A stretch of DNA of 64,000 nt, taken from assembly GCF_027214005.1 (NCBI RefSeq), contig NZ_JAPWGY010000001.1, positions 62,001 to 126,000 on the forward strand, given 5' to 3'. How positions within the stretch are numbered: position 1 is the first letter of the stretch; every line of letters begins with the position of its first letter. Under the pieces are notes generated by a model that was not told where the DNA came from, made no database searches, and saw only the letters and a program-made list of their open reading frames with translations. This stretch comes from Kiloniella laminariae. Lineage in GTDB: Bacteria; Pseudomonadota; Alphaproteobacteria; Kiloniellales; Kiloniellaceae. The position numbers were made by a program, and so were the translations under genes. Shown one piece after another: positions 33,419-42,452 of the stretch.

Positions 33419-34078
33419 TCAGTCGTCAATAAGGGTGAGGAGGACACTCATCGCATTCTCGGCCCCGCAGGCAATATCGGGAACTGTTGCATCAAGCATG
33501 TAGCAAGGGGTGGTCACGAGCTTGTTGGTGCGATCGACAACAACTTCACCGTGTCCTGTGGTTTCATGGCGGGCGCCCATGGCCTCGAGCGTATTCGCCG
33601 TTTCCACATCCTGACCAATGGTCAGAGTTGGTGAAGTATATAACCGGGCAACAACCGCCGGAGAGATGCAAAGGGCTGCGACAGGCTTGTTGAGTTTGAT
33701 CATGCCCCTGATCGCGCTCTCTACATCGGGATTGATACTGCAGGCGGCTCCGTCAGAAGCGAAGCTTGAGAGATTTTTTGCCGCTCCGAAACCACCAGGG
33801 AGAGCCATGGCGTCAAATTGTTCCGGGTCAAACGCTGCAATATCCTGGATTTGTCCCCGGGCAATACGGGCAGATTCAACCAGAACATTTCTTTTTTCAT
33901 TTTTGGCGATTTCGCCCGTCAGGTGGTTGACCACATCACGCTGGTCAATGTCAGGGGCAAAACAGAAAGTTTTTGCGCCAAGTTTCTGTAAGGCATAGAG
34001 CGTCATGACAGCTTCGTGGATCTCAGCTCCATCCAGAAATCCACAGCCTGACAGGATGATGGCGACTTTTACACTCAT
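33419..34078 (-). CDS. elbB: ElbB: isoprenoid biosynthesis glyoxalase
   Basis: Encodes 219 residues from ATG 34078, preceded by GGAG at six bases; the frame extends from a TTG four codons earlier that lacks a site. Family motifs: ILSGCGFLDGAEIHEAVMTL at residues about 6-25, DAMALPGGFGAAKNLSSFA, and ALCISPAVVARL with the nucleophile Cys. ElbB belongs to the DJ-1/PfpI superfamily and has glyoxalase III activity; a role in isoprenoid supply was first seen as increased lycopene. Cytoplasmic. It lies downstream of a LysR gene on the same strand with a 132-bp gap. Confidence 0.88.
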   Translation of the reverse strand: MSVKVAIILSGCGFLDGAEIHEAVMTLYALQKLGAKTFCFAPDIDQRDVVNHLTGEIAKNEKRNVLVESARIARGQIQDIAAFDPEQFDAMALPGGFGAAKNLSSFASDGAACSINPDVESAIRGMIKLNKPVAALCISPAVVARLYTSPTLTIGQDVETANTLEAMGARHETTGHGEVVVDRTNKLVTTPCYMLDATVPDIACGAENAMSVLLTLIDD

Positions 34079-34210
34079 ATGCTTCTCCAAAACCGATCGA
34101 TCTCTACAGAAAATCCTGTAGAGAGATTAACAGGATCGATCTGAAAAATCCCGGATAATCATCGGCTTAGATTGATTTCTCCCTATGGGCGAAAGTCAAT
34201 TGGGTAACCA

Positions 34211-35128
34211 TTAGTTTTTCTCTGACGCTTCCCTGAGCAGTTTCTGGACATCCTGGCGCTTGGTGTGTTTAAAAAACTCCAGGGCTATGGGGGATCCGGG
34301 TTCGCGTTTGGCAATAACCATCGCAATTTTATTGATCAACCGGGGCTCGGAAAGAGGGATGGCAACAACGCCGTCCAGGTTTCGCAACACGTGAATAAGA
34401 CCGATGGGGACAATGCTGGATGTGTTCCCGAACCTGGTTTCATGCAGAAGCTGGGTGATCGAGTTGGTTTGTGTATGCGGGGTAATATGACAATCGAGTT
34501 CTTCAAAAGTCTTGTCGATGATCCGGCGATACTGCATGTCCGGTGTCAGCAGGCTGAGAGGAAGTTCCGCTGCTTCCTGCCAGGTAATGCTTTTCCGGTC
34601 CTTCAAAGGGCCATTGGCATTGTGTATCAGCGAATACTCTTCCTGGTAGAGTTCGTGTGTTTCTATATTTCCGGTTAGTTCCTTGCTCAGGTAAGTGACA
34701 CCGACTTCCAGATCAAATTTTTCAAGCCCAAGCTGAATCTCGACTGAGGAGAGGGATAACAGTGAAATGGTGATATTGGGATGGGCAGCACAGAAGGGGT
34801 TTTTGATCAGCGACATCATCGGCATGGCAGAGGGAATGGCACCGATCCGGAGATGTCCTGCAAGACCCTTGCTCATCTGACTCAGGGATTGCTTGAGTGT
34901 CCGGGCTTCCGCCAGAATACGCTGGGCCGTGGTAACAACGAGTTCACCTTCTGTGGTCAGGCCTTGAAAGGATCGTTCCCTTTGGACAATAGGGACTCCC
35001 AGTTCATTTTCCAACTGGCGAATACGCGCTGAAAAAGCTGGTTGGGATATGTTGCAGTTTTTTGCTGCGCGACCGAAATGCTTTTCCCGGGCCAGAGCGC
35101 AGAGTAATTCAAGTTGGCGCAAGTCCAA
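34211..35128 (-). CDS. LysR family transcriptional regulator
   Basis: Encodes 305 residues. The helix-turn-helix is REKHFGRAAKNCNISQPAFS (residues about 14-33), then ARIRQLENELGVPIVQRE; the rest is the effector-binding domain. HFGRAA and SQPAFSxRIRxLE are reminiscent of the OxyR/CysB-like and malonate-regulator branches. It points the same way as elbB, with nothing divergent adjacent except a 206-bp gap, so the target is unclear. Confidence 0.87.
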   Translation of the reverse strand: MDLRQLELLCALAREKHFGRAAKNCNISQPAFSARIRQLENELGVPIVQRERSFQGLTTEGELVVTTAQRILAEARTLKQSLSQMSKGLAGHLRIGAIPSAMPMMSLIKNPFCAAHPNITISLLSLSSVEIQLGLEKFDLEVGVTYLSKELTGNIETHELYQEEYSLIHNANGPLKDRKSITWQEAAELPLSLLTPDMQYRRIIDKTFEELDCHITPHTQTNSITQLLHETRFGNTSSIVPIGLIHVLRNLDGVVAIPLSEPRLINKIAMVIAKREPGSPIALEFFKHTKRQDVQKLLREASEKN

Positions 35129-35334
35129 TGCCTTAATCCCCTGTGATCGACGTGTTGCTTTTCTTAATTACGGCGATACTGAACCCGCAGGTGTCAGCGG
35201 TGCCCTTTGAATATATACAATATATCCCCTTTGTTTATAAGGAATATATTGGCCAGCGCTAGGGTGAATACGTCCTTCTTGTTCTGTTGTGCGACGAAAC
35301 GCTATTGCTCGAGGGCGATTTATCAGAACCAGTT

Positions 35335-36630
35335 TCACTCCGGAGAGATTTTTTTTCCAGTCATCAATGCGGGGGTGCCTCCCGGAGAACGCATGCCGGT
35401 ATTCATCATGAACTGACGGAGGGGGGGGAAGTTGCGAATGGCAGCCAGCCCCAGCCCCCTAATTCCGTGCAGAATGCCGCTGTCGTTTGAGGCAAAGCGG
35501 TTTAAGCCATCTGCTGCCGCCATCCGGGTAACCACGTCGAGGCGACGAGCCCGGTCATAGTCCTCTAACAGGGTGCTGTCACCCAGATCAAGCCGGTTGT
35601 TGTGCTGGTCGATCAGGGCTTCTGCCAGGACAGCGATGTCTCGTAAACTCAGATTAAGCCCCTGCGCAGCGATGGGGGGAAGGGCGTGAGCCGCTTCAGC
35701 GACAAGCGCCAGTCGGGGGCCATGGAAACTGTTGCTCAGCATTGCCGAAAGAGGAAAGCCCCCACGGCGGCCAAAAAGCTTTACACTTCCAAGTCGCCCG
35801 CCAATCTTTTCGATCAGCGCCTTGCTGAAGGTTGCCTCATCTTGCTGCAGTAATTTCCGGGCCAGACGGGTTTCTTCAACCCAGACAATAGAAGAGCGAT
35901 TACCCATCATGGGGACCAGAGTGAAGGGCCCGGCAGGATAGTGGGTTTCTGTCGAAACGTTCCGGTGCGGCTTGCTGTGTTCAATGTAGCAGGTTATGGC
36001 CGTTTGCGGGTAGGGCCAGGACATACTTCTGATACCTGCGGTCTTGCGACAGAGAGAATTCTTTCCATCCGCACCGACGGTGAGCTGGGCTGTTGCCTTG
36101 CTGCTATCAGAGAGCGCCAGAAGCCAGCCGTCTTCCGAGGAGCGCATGCCATCCATTTTGGTCTGGGTTAAATGTGTGACTGAGGATAACTGGGCCAGAC
36201 GCTGGCATAACACCCTACGTAAAACAGCATTGGGAACATTATAGCCAAAGGGGCTGGTTTCGGTTTCGCGGGAATCAAAATCCGTGGTGCTGGCTTTGGT
36301 CTGCCGCCCCCGAGGCAAGTTGATAATGCGCATGACAGTCAGGGCTGTCGCGTATTCCTCACAGCCTTCCCAGGCCCCACAGGCTTTCAGCAGGTTGATT
36401 GAATTGAGAATCAGAGCCGTGGTCCGGTTGTCAGTGGCTTCACTGTACGCCGCAGCTGAAACCGGGGCTTCCTGATCAACAAGAAGGGTTGTTATGCCTG
36501 CAGATCCCAGGGCCGCCGCAAGGCTCAGTCCTGCCAGACCGCCTCCGACAATCTGAACCTGGCTTGTGATCGGTTCAGATTGGCTGGAGCGCGATGATGA
36601 GGACGAATCTGTCATCTGTCTTGGTGGCAT
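35335..36630 (-). CDS. UbiH/UbiF/VisC family FAD hydroxylase
   Basis: Encodes 431 residues, a FAD-dependent ring hydroxylase. IVGGGLAGLSLAAALGSAGI (residues about 27-46) is the dinucleotide motif. The distal FAD motif reads ALVAEAAHALPPIAAQGLNL (near residue 310), with Glu in place of the usual Gly-Asp/Asn before AAH. NLSLRD closes it. The family adds hydroxyls to the ubiquinone ring precursor with O2 and NAD(P)H. Which position is modified cannot be told from the sequence alone. It follows an AsmA-like gene by 85 bp, with a hairpin between them. Confidence 0.85.
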   Translation of the reverse strand: MPPRQMTDSSSSSRSSQSEPITSQVQIVGGGLAGLSLAAALGSAGITTLLVDQEAPVSAAAYSEATDNRTTALILNSINLLKACGAWEGCEEYATALTVMRIINLPRGRQTKASTTDFDSRETETSPFGYNVPNAVLRRVLCQRLAQLSSVTHLTQTKMDGMRSSEDGWLLALSDSSKATAQLTVGADGKNSLCRKTAGIRSMSWPYPQTAITCYIEHSKPHRNVSTETHYPAGPFTLVPMMGNRSSIVWVEETRLARKLLQQDEATFSKALIEKIGGRLGSVKLFGRRGGFPLSAMLSNSFHGPRLALVAEAAHALPPIAAQGLNLSLRDIAVLAEALIDQHNNRLDLGDSTLLEDYDRARRLDVVTRMAAADGLNRFASNDSGILHGIRGLGLAAIRNFPPLRQFMMNTGMRSPGGTPALMTGKKISPE

Positions 36631-36669
36631 GACTGCTCGGTTCCTGCAAGTTTATCGTGATCTTGAGAT

Positions 36670-36697
36670 ACTCTTGCTGCTGTTGGACAGCAAGAGT
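36670..36697. other. Perfect 10-bp stem-loop upstream of the ubiH-like gene
   Basis: ACTCTTGCTG (36670-36679) and CAGCAAGAGT (36688-36697) pair around CTGTTGGA. No T-run follows on the minus strand, so it is not a clear terminator for the AsmA-like gene; it may be an operator or an mRNA structure. Confidence 0.45.
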
Positions 36698-36715
36698 GGT
36701 TTTGTCGCAGTTATC

Positions 36716-37540
36716 CTAGTTACCAAGAAGACCTTTTAAGGCGTTGCCTGCACTGTCTGCTGCGCCCTTGACCGTGTCTGCGGTGCCTGTTGCAGCTCCT
36801 TCGACACTGCTGCCAACAGTATCGGTCACAGCCGAGACGCCATCGGTTACACCCTTGGCAACATCACCAGCGAGGCCCTTGAGGTCAATTCTACCGACGG
36901 CACCTGTGATGTTTTTGGTAACGGCACCCAACGCGGCCTGGAGGATAACTTCCGGGCTAGCGCCTTTGTCGTTTTTGCCAATGTCTTTCAGGTGGATGTC
37001 GGGAAGGGCGAGGTCAATGGTTTTATCTCCGAGTGGTGCGGCGGTTACTGATATTTCTCCGTCATTCAGGTAGAGATGTTCGACGATGAACTCTTTTCCG
37101 GGGCCTTCGCTACTGTCGGAACTGCTGTTGACACTGTAGGACTGGGTATTCCTGTTAATCGTGTCAATGTTGCTTTCCTCAGGTCCGAGTTCATAGGTGA
37201 TATGGGGCGCAAGGATACGTACTTCATTAATCACCACAACATCTGAGGTCAGCGTGGACATGTCTACCTTGACGGTGATTTCTTCAAACTGAAGAGCTTG
37301 ATTCGCCTTGTAACCATCTGGATTTCCCATAACAAAACCCTGGAGACGGCCTTCTCCGGTTGTTGGAGAGATCTGGACGTCACCAAGCTCGACACGGGTT
37401 TGGGTCATGTCTGACGCGATGCTTTCAACAGCGGTTTTGATCACAGAGTCGAGAGAGGAATATATAAAAATAAATCCACCAACGATCAGCAGGGCGATAG
37501 TAATAAGTGTGATGCTGGCTATTTTGATCGCTTTGTTCAT
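36716..37540 (-). CDS. AsmA-like membrane protein
   Basis: Encodes 274 residues. One N-terminal membrane helix (IASITLITIALLIVGGFIFI, residues about 7-26) is followed by VIKTAVESIASDMTQTRVEL and GRLQGFVMGNPDGYKANQAL, typical of AsmA/DUF748-like proteins that face the periplasm. The middle has FEEITVKVDMSTLTSDVVVI. The last 60 residues are small, polar and repetitive (DVAKGVTDGVSAVTDTVGSS), as in an amphipathic helix. AsmA-like proteins are linked to outer-membrane lipid transport or assembly. Function here is unknown. Confidence 0.68.
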   Translation of the reverse strand: MNKAIKIASITLITIALLIVGGFIFIYSSLDSVIKTAVESIASDMTQTRVELGDVQISPTTGEGRLQGFVMGNPDGYKANQALQFEEITVKVDMSTLTSDVVVINEVRILAPHITYELGPEESNIDTINRNTQSYSVNSSSDSSEGPGKEFIVEHLYLNDGEISVTAAPLGDKTIDLALPDIHLKDIGKNDKGASPEVILQAALGAVTKNITGAVGRIDLKGLAGDVAKGVTDGVSAVTDTVGSSVEGAATGTADTVKGAADSAGNALKGLLGN

Positions 37541-37724
37541 GGTTTTGAATCCCGGTTTCCGATAGCTAGCGGCTTAGCATTTAAGGGAGAAAAAATCTAC
37601 CTGAATGTCTTTTCGCAGGAGAGTGCAGTCCTGACCTTCATCGCAATATTACTTAACCTTCACTGTGTCAGGGACGTTGTGCCGAAGGTGAAAAGCTATT
37701 TTTAGATGTCAGAAAGCGGTCTGG

Positions 37725-37910
37725 ATGTCTCAAGCCGCAAGGGTGGAAAACCCCTCCGGCGAGGTACATATAAATATTGGAGGAGACAGTAATTTTCAGC
37801 TGCTTTCCTGTGTTTTAAGTAAAAAGGTTAACGAGGTTAAGTTCTTGTTTCTGGTTGATAGAGAGGGAGGGTTGGCCAGCTTTATACCTCTTGAATTTGC
37901 TGCCAAGTAA
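37725..37910 (+). CDS. Possible small protein
   Basis: A 61-codon ORF (MSQAARVENPSGEVHINIGG at its start) lies in otherwise noncoding DNA and is followed 10 bp later by a long imperfect palindrome that could end its transcript. No family is recognised, the upstream AGAAAGCGG is a poor ribosome site, and codon use gives no firm support. It may be chance. Confidence 0.25.
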   Translation: MSQAARVENPSGEVHINIGGDSNFQLLSCVLSKKVNEVKFLFLVDREGGLASFIPLEFAAK

Positions 37911-37920
37911 AAACGCAGAT

Positions 37921-37954
37921 TCACAAAAATAGGTAAATATACCTTATTTTGTGA
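37921..37954. repeat. Imperfect 15-bp palindrome
   Basis: TCACAAAAATAGGTA (37921-37935) and TACCTTATTTTGTGA (37940-37954) pair with a two-base mismatch around AATA. It could be an AT-rich terminator or a protein-binding site. It lies in the middle of an intergenic stretch. Confidence 0.5.
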
Positions 37955-38374
37955 AAATATTGTGTTTTATAGCAAAATATATAAGAATATAATCTTATAA
38001 TTGTGGCGATAATCTGTTTGCTCATTTCGGGTAATAATTCAACAGAGGTTTCATTTTCAAGCATAGGAACTATGCGGCTACTGCATGGATATTTATTTTT
38101 TATTTAAAGTAAAACCAATTTTTTTGAAGTAAATGGTAAATTGAGGTCGTGTAATTCTTGAGTGAACAAATATTTTAACGGAATTTTTGCGCGAATTCAT
38201 GATAAATATTTCTTTGACTCTTGCTGTTAATCTCTTGTAAAGAATTGGGCAGCAGACACCGGGGGTGTTTGCATCGAAAAAAACGACCCTATTTCAGGGT
38301 CAAGCTCACTAATGATCCAGGCTGTGTGGGCACGGGCTTTAAAAGCTGCTGAAGTGATGAACTGAGGTACTTCT

Positions 38375-39070
38375 ATGCGACGTGGTTTACGACAGATTAA
38401 ACTTTCGGGTTACCGGATGAGGGGACGATTCCGGGGGCATTGGTATGGCCTGTCTTCATTTATGTTTGCCGCTACGATCTGTGCAGGTGTTCTTGCACCT
38501 GAGTCGTCCGTAACAAAGCCGGCTGTACAGGTTTCAGCGAGTGATTTTATCGCCCCTGTTGATGTGCTGGTCCTTGCAAGGGAATATGCGGTGCAGCCTG
38601 AGCTTGCCCGCCGCCGGCCAACAGAAGCAGCTGTCGATACTGAGCTGGCTTGTCTGGCGCAGAATATCTATTTCGAGGCACGTAGCGAAACTGTCGGTGG
38701 CAGACGTGCTGTTGCGCATGTTGTTCTCAATCGTGTGGCGAGTGAGCGTTTTCCGTCGACCATTTGCGAAGTTGTTCAGCAAGGTGGGGCAAAACAGTCC
38801 AACAGCTGTCAGTTTTCCTGGTGGTGCGATGGACGTAAGGACGAAATCACCAATCAGGTTGCCTGGGATGAGGCAATGAAGCTGGCCCGTTATGTCTATT
38901 GGGGGCTGTCCAAAGACGTCAGCGAAGGGGCTCTTTGGTATCATGCGGATTATGTTGCACCGAAGTGGCGGGAAGCTTTTGATGAAGGCCCGACCATTGG
39001 ACGTCATATTTTCTATCGCGAGAAAAGCGACGACGATCTCGAAGTGGCAGCTCTGGAGCTGGATGATTAA
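38375..39070 (+). CDS. SleB-family cell wall hydrolase
   Basis: Encodes 231 residues. An N-terminal membrane or signal helix (SSFMFAATICAGVLAPESS, near residues 28-46) precedes the hydrolase domain: LACLAQNIYFEARSETVGGR (Glu is the predicted catalytic acid), AVAHVVLNRVASERFPSTIC, and NSCQFSWWCDGRKDE. It belongs to the SleB/CwlJ lytic transglycosylase-like family, present in many alphaproteobacteria that do not form spores. It probably cuts peptidoglycan in the periplasm. A strong terminator follows. Confidence 0.85.
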   Translation: MRRGLRQIKLSGYRMRGRFRGHWYGLSSFMFAATICAGVLAPESSVTKPAVQVSASDFIAPVDVLVLAREYAVQPELARRRPTEAAVDTELACLAQNIYFEARSETVGGRRAVAHVVLNRVASERFPSTICEVVQQGGAKQSNSCQFSWWCDGRKDEITNQVAWDEAMKLARYVYWGLSKDVSEGALWYHADYVAPKWREAFDEGPTIGRHIFYREKSDDDLEVAALELDD

Positions 39071-39115
39071 AAGGAGCAGATCAGTCTGGCCAATGACTGT
39101 ATCGCTATAATAAAG

Positions 39116-39141
39116 AAAGCGCCTCGTTCGGGCGCTTTTTT
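39116..39141 (+). terminator. Intrinsic terminator after the cell wall hydrolase gene
   Basis: AAAGCGCC (39116-39123) and GGCGCTTT (39131-39138) form a perfect 8-bp stem around TCGTTCG, followed by more T. It may also serve the convergent DUF4169 gene. Confidence 0.88.
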
Positions 39142-39179
39142 AATGGGGATTGTCGGCGACATCTCTCTTTTTTCAGGCT

Positions 39180-39368
39180 CTATTCGGATTTGTCTTTGCC
39201 CAGTCTGTGCGCATCAAGTTGTTTCTGGTGACGTACTTCTTCAGCTTTGGTGGCTTCTTTTTCGGCTTTTGTTCTGCCAAAGGCAATGCGATTATCCGCT
39301 GCCCGGGTTGCCTTGTCCGCCCGGGCTTTTTGCTTGCGTGCCTGGTTGAGATTGATGACCTTGGGCAT
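39180..39368 (-). CDS. DUF4169 family small protein
   Basis: Encodes 62 residues from ATG 39368, with GAGGAAA 8-14 bases before. MPKVINLNQARKQKARADKA at the N-terminus and the following basic, Ala- and Glu-rich helix (RTKAEKEATKAEE) match DUF4169, a small alphaproteobacterial family of unknown function. The whole protein is probably one long charged helix that could bind nucleic acid or protein. It is divergent from the oligopeptidase gene. Confidence 0.82.
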   Translation of the reverse strand: MPKVINLNQARKQKARADKATRAADNRIAFGRTKAEKEATKAEEVRHQKQLDAHRLGKDKSE

Positions 39369-39510
39369 TCAGAATTTTCCTCAGAAAAAGAACTCAGGGC
39401 TGTACGCTGATAACTTTTAGACGCTCTCGGTCTACCTTTATTGTTTCCTGGCATGATGTAACCATTTAAAGCTACGACACCAGAGTTTTATGAAGTTAGA
39501 CGGAGCCATT

Positions 39511-41610
39511 ATGACGACCCCGACCATTTCTGTGAATAGCCTTGCCCCGAAAGCTGAAAAGAAACCCTTTGTGCATGAGATGCACGGGCAGCAGAGAGAG
39601 GACAGCTATGCCTGGTTGAGGGCGGAGAACTGGCAAGAGGTCATGCGGGAGCCCACCAGGCTGGCACCGGATATCCGCGATTATCTGGAACAGGAAAATG
39701 GATATTGTGAAGCCGTGATGGCTGATCAGGAAGAGCTGAAACAGAAGCTGTTTGAGGAATTGAAGGGGCGGATCAAGGAAGATGATTCTTCTGTACCGTC
39801 TCCAGATGGGCCCTGGTTGTATTACACGCGTTACGAAGAAGGTGCTCAGCACCCGATTTTCTGTCGTAAAAAGCGGGATGGCCTTGCTGATGAAGTTGTG
39901 CTGCTTGATGGCAACAGGGAAGCAGAAGGGAAGGACTATTTCCAGCTGGCCAGCTGTGTACACAGTCCGGATCACCGATACCTTGCCTACAGCGTGGATG
40001 AGAAGGGGTCGGAATATTACAGCCTGAAAGTCCGCGATCTGGAAACCGGAGCCGAGCTGGACGATCTGATCGAGAATACCTCGGGAGCTGTGGTTTGGGC
40101 TGCAGATAACCGGACACTGTTCTATACGGTACTGGATGAGAATCACCGCCCCTCAAAAGTGTTACGCCACCTTCTTGGAGATGATGAAAACCTTGATGTC
40201 CAGGTTTATGAAGAACCGGATGCCGGGTTTTTTGTTGGGGTCGGCAAGAGTGAATCTGGCCGTTTTATCCAAATACTTGCCCATGATCACCAGACATCAG
40301 AAGTCCATTTGATTCCTGCAAATACACCGGCAACAGCTCCGGCAGTGGTCGCCCCACGTCAGACTGGGCTGGAGTATGAAGTCAGTGACCACGATGACCG
40401 CCTTCTGATTTTAACAAACGCAGACGGAGCTGAGGATTTTAAAATCTGCACGGCACCAATTGCCACACCATCACAGGAGCATTGGCAGGATTTGCTCTCG
40501 CATAAGCCAGGTGTGCTTGTTTTGAGCCTGATTGTGTTCGAGAAATTTATGGCGCGTCTGGAGCGGGTTGAGGGCTTGCCTCGAATTGTTATCACCAGCT
40601 TTGTTGATGGCGAGGAACACCAGATTTCGTTTGATGAAGAAGCCTACAGTCTGGGAATGTCTGGCGGGTATGAGTTCAAAACCACCAATCTGCGCTTTTC
40701 CTATTCTTCTCTTTCAACGCCTTCACGAGTGTATGACTATGACATGGCCAGCCGGGAGCGGGTGCTGCGCAAGGAAGACGAGATTCCCAGTGGTCACAAT
40801 TCGGAAGATTATATCGTCCGGCGCCTGATGGCCCCTTCTCATGATGGCGCTTTGGTGCCGATCTCGATCCTTTACCGCAAGGACACTGAACTTGCTGGCG
40901 AGGCTCCCCTGCTTCTTTATGCCTATGGTTCCTATGGGAACGCTATACCTGCAGGGTTCCAGCGCAACAGCTTCTCTCTGGTCGACCGTGGCTTTGTCTA
41001 CGCGATCGCTCATATTCGCGGCGGCACGGATAAAGGCTATGGCTGGTACAAAGAAGGAAAGATGCTGAAAAAGAAAAACACTTTCCTCGATTTTATCGCG
41101 GCAGCAGAACATCTGATAAAAGAAGGCTTTACCTCGGCGGGCCGTATTGCCGCCCACGGCGGCAGTGCGGGTGGAATGCTGATGGGCGTCGTCAGCAATC
41201 AGCGACCAGATCTGTTCAAGGCAGTGGTTGCTGATGTGCCGTTTGTCGATGTGCTGACCACCATGTCAGATGCCAGTCTGCCTTTGACGCCGCCTGAATG
41301 GCCGGAATGGGGCAATCCGATCACGGATATTGCGGCTTATGAATATATCCGTTCCTATTCTCCCGTTGATAATGTCACTGCCCAGGATTATCCAAACATG
41401 CTGGTTACGGCAGGGTTGAGCGACCCTCGTGTGACCTATTGGGAGCCGGCAAAATGGGTGGCCAGACTGCGTGAACTGAAAACCGACAATAACCTGCTGT
41501 TGTTCAAGACCAATATGTCTGCCGGGCATGGCGGCGCCTCGGGGCGTTTCGAACGGCTGAAGGAGGTGGCGTTGATGGATGCTTTCCTTCTGAAGGTCTT
41601 CGCGGTGTAA
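39511..41610 (+). CDS. ptrB: Oligopeptidase B (S9 family serine peptidase)
   Basis: Encodes 699 residues from ATG 39511, preceded by CGGAG; a start at 39490 has no site. The N-terminal beta-propeller (YAWLRAENWQEVM, YYTRYEEGAQHPIFCRKKRD) covers about residues 20-420. The C-terminal alpha/beta hydrolase domain has the nucleophile elbow GGSAGGMLMG, Asp in GLSDPRVTYWEPAKW, and His in SAGHGGASGRFERL. It cleaves short peptides after basic residues in the cytoplasm. It converges with a phosphatase gene through a shared hairpin. Confidence 0.93.
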   Translation: MTTPTISVNSLAPKAEKKPFVHEMHGQQREDSYAWLRAENWQEVMREPTRLAPDIRDYLEQENGYCEAVMADQEELKQKLFEELKGRIKEDDSSVPSPDGPWLYYTRYEEGAQHPIFCRKKRDGLADEVVLLDGNREAEGKDYFQLASCVHSPDHRYLAYSVDEKGSEYYSLKVRDLETGAELDDLIENTSGAVVWAADNRTLFYTVLDENHRPSKVLRHLLGDDENLDVQVYEEPDAGFFVGVGKSESGRFIQILAHDHQTSEVHLIPANTPATAPAVVAPRQTGLEYEVSDHDDRLLILTNADGAEDFKICTAPIATPSQEHWQDLLSHKPGVLVLSLIVFEKFMARLERVEGLPRIVITSFVDGEEHQISFDEEAYSLGMSGGYEFKTTNLRFSYSSLSTPSRVYDYDMASRERVLRKEDEIPSGHNSEDYIVRRLMAPSHDGALVPISILYRKDTELAGEAPLLLYAYGSYGNAIPAGFQRNSFSLVDRGFVYAIAHIRGGTDKGYGWYKEGKMLKKKNTFLDFIAAAEHLIKEGFTSAGRIAAHGGSAGGMLMGVVSNQRPDLFKAVVADVPFVDVLTTMSDASLPLTPPEWPEWGNPITDIAAYEYIRSYSPVDNVTAQDYPNMLVTAGLSDPRVTYWEPAKWVARLRELKTDNNLLLFKTNMSAGHGGASGRFERLKEVALMDAFLLKVFAV

Positions 41611-41624
41611 GGGAGACAGAATCT

Positions 41625-41655
41625 GACAAAGGTCAAGGCTAACCTGGCCTTTGTC
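41625..41655. terminator. Bidirectional hairpin between convergent genes
   Basis: GACAAAGGTCA (41625-41635) and TGGCCTTTGTC (41645-41655) pair over 11 bp with one G.U around AGGCTAACC. It lies between the oligopeptidase and phosphatase genes. Flanking U-runs are weak, so it could also slow decay. Confidence 0.6.
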
Positions 41656-41666
41656 GCACTTGTCAT

Positions 41667-42233
41667 CTAGGGGATAAATTTTTGTTGCCAGACCGGTTTG
41701 TCTTGTGAAGGCGGGATGTTCTGCACAAGGGTACAGTTGGGAAGGGTTGCACCCTTTTCGTATCCGGCATGCTCCATAACTGCCCAGTAGATGCCGCCGT
41801 GGGCGACAATAAGTACAGGTCCGGGGCGGGTGAGGGCCTGGTTTATGGCAGCAGTGGAGCGAGCAATAAAGTCACGATAACTCTCTGCACCTTTCGGGGT
41901 GAAATGTCCTTCTTCCCAGTCGGATAACCAATCGTGACCCAATTGTCCTTCGTGCTCCCCAAAACAGCATTCTTTGAGCTCTTCAAGAATTTCCAACTTG
42001 GCTCCACATGCTTTTTGCAGAATTTTTGCTGTTTCAAGCGCGCGTGACAGCGGGCTGGAACAAATCGTGGTAATGTCGATATTACGGATTGTCTCGGCAG
42101 CAGAGTGAGCCTGGGCAATTCCGGTTTCATTCAGAGGAACATCCGTATGCCCTTGCATTCGATGAATAATGTTCCAATCGGTCTGGCCGTGGCGGATGTA
42201 GTAGAAGGGAGCAGGGTGGAGTGTCTGGTGCAT
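41667..42233 (-). CDS. Histidine phosphatase family protein
   Basis: Encodes 188 residues. The phosphohistidine motif FYYIRHGQTDWN is at residues 10-21, ICSSPLSRALETAKI follows near residue 57, and the second catalytic His is in LIVAHGGIYWAV near residue 147. This is the phosphoglycerate mutase-like histidine phosphatase fold (cobC/gpmB-like). The substrate is unknown. A cobC role is not supported by any cobalamin gene nearby. Confidence 0.88.
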   Translation of the reverse strand: MHQTLHPAPFYYIRHGQTDWNIIHRMQGHTDVPLNETGIAQAHSAAETIRNIDITTICSSPLSRALETAKILQKACGAKLEILEELKECCFGEHEGQLGHDWLSDWEEGHFTPKGAESYRDFIARSTAAINQALTRPGPVLIVAHGGIYWAVMEHAGYEKGATLPNCTLVQNIPPSQDKPVWQQKFIP

Positions 42234-42452
42234 AAAGATATCTTGATTCCAATAGGCGGTCTGTCAAATGAGCCGGGGGGATCAATCTATAAAACGTTCA
42301 AGGCAAGGCAACAACAATCTGTCCACTGAATTTCCGCCGGGCATCATGTGCCGTTGTGTATGTCGCACAGGGCCAACGATGTTAATTGCTGGAGAAATGC
42401 TGTAAGGACTTTGAAGAAACAGATTATAAAAATATTTATGGAGCTGATTCTG

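Larger units (their letters stand above)
37541..38374. other. 834-bp AT-rich gap with few genes
   Basis: The gap has no gene-like frame except the weak ORF at 37725. The section 37950-38250 is very AT-rich with no clear codon pattern. GACCCT (38285-38290) and AGGGTC (38296-38301) form a 6-bp hairpin around ATTTC in the likely 5' untranslated region of the downstream hydrolase gene. A regulatory RNA could be hidden here but I cannot identify one. Confidence 0.5.
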
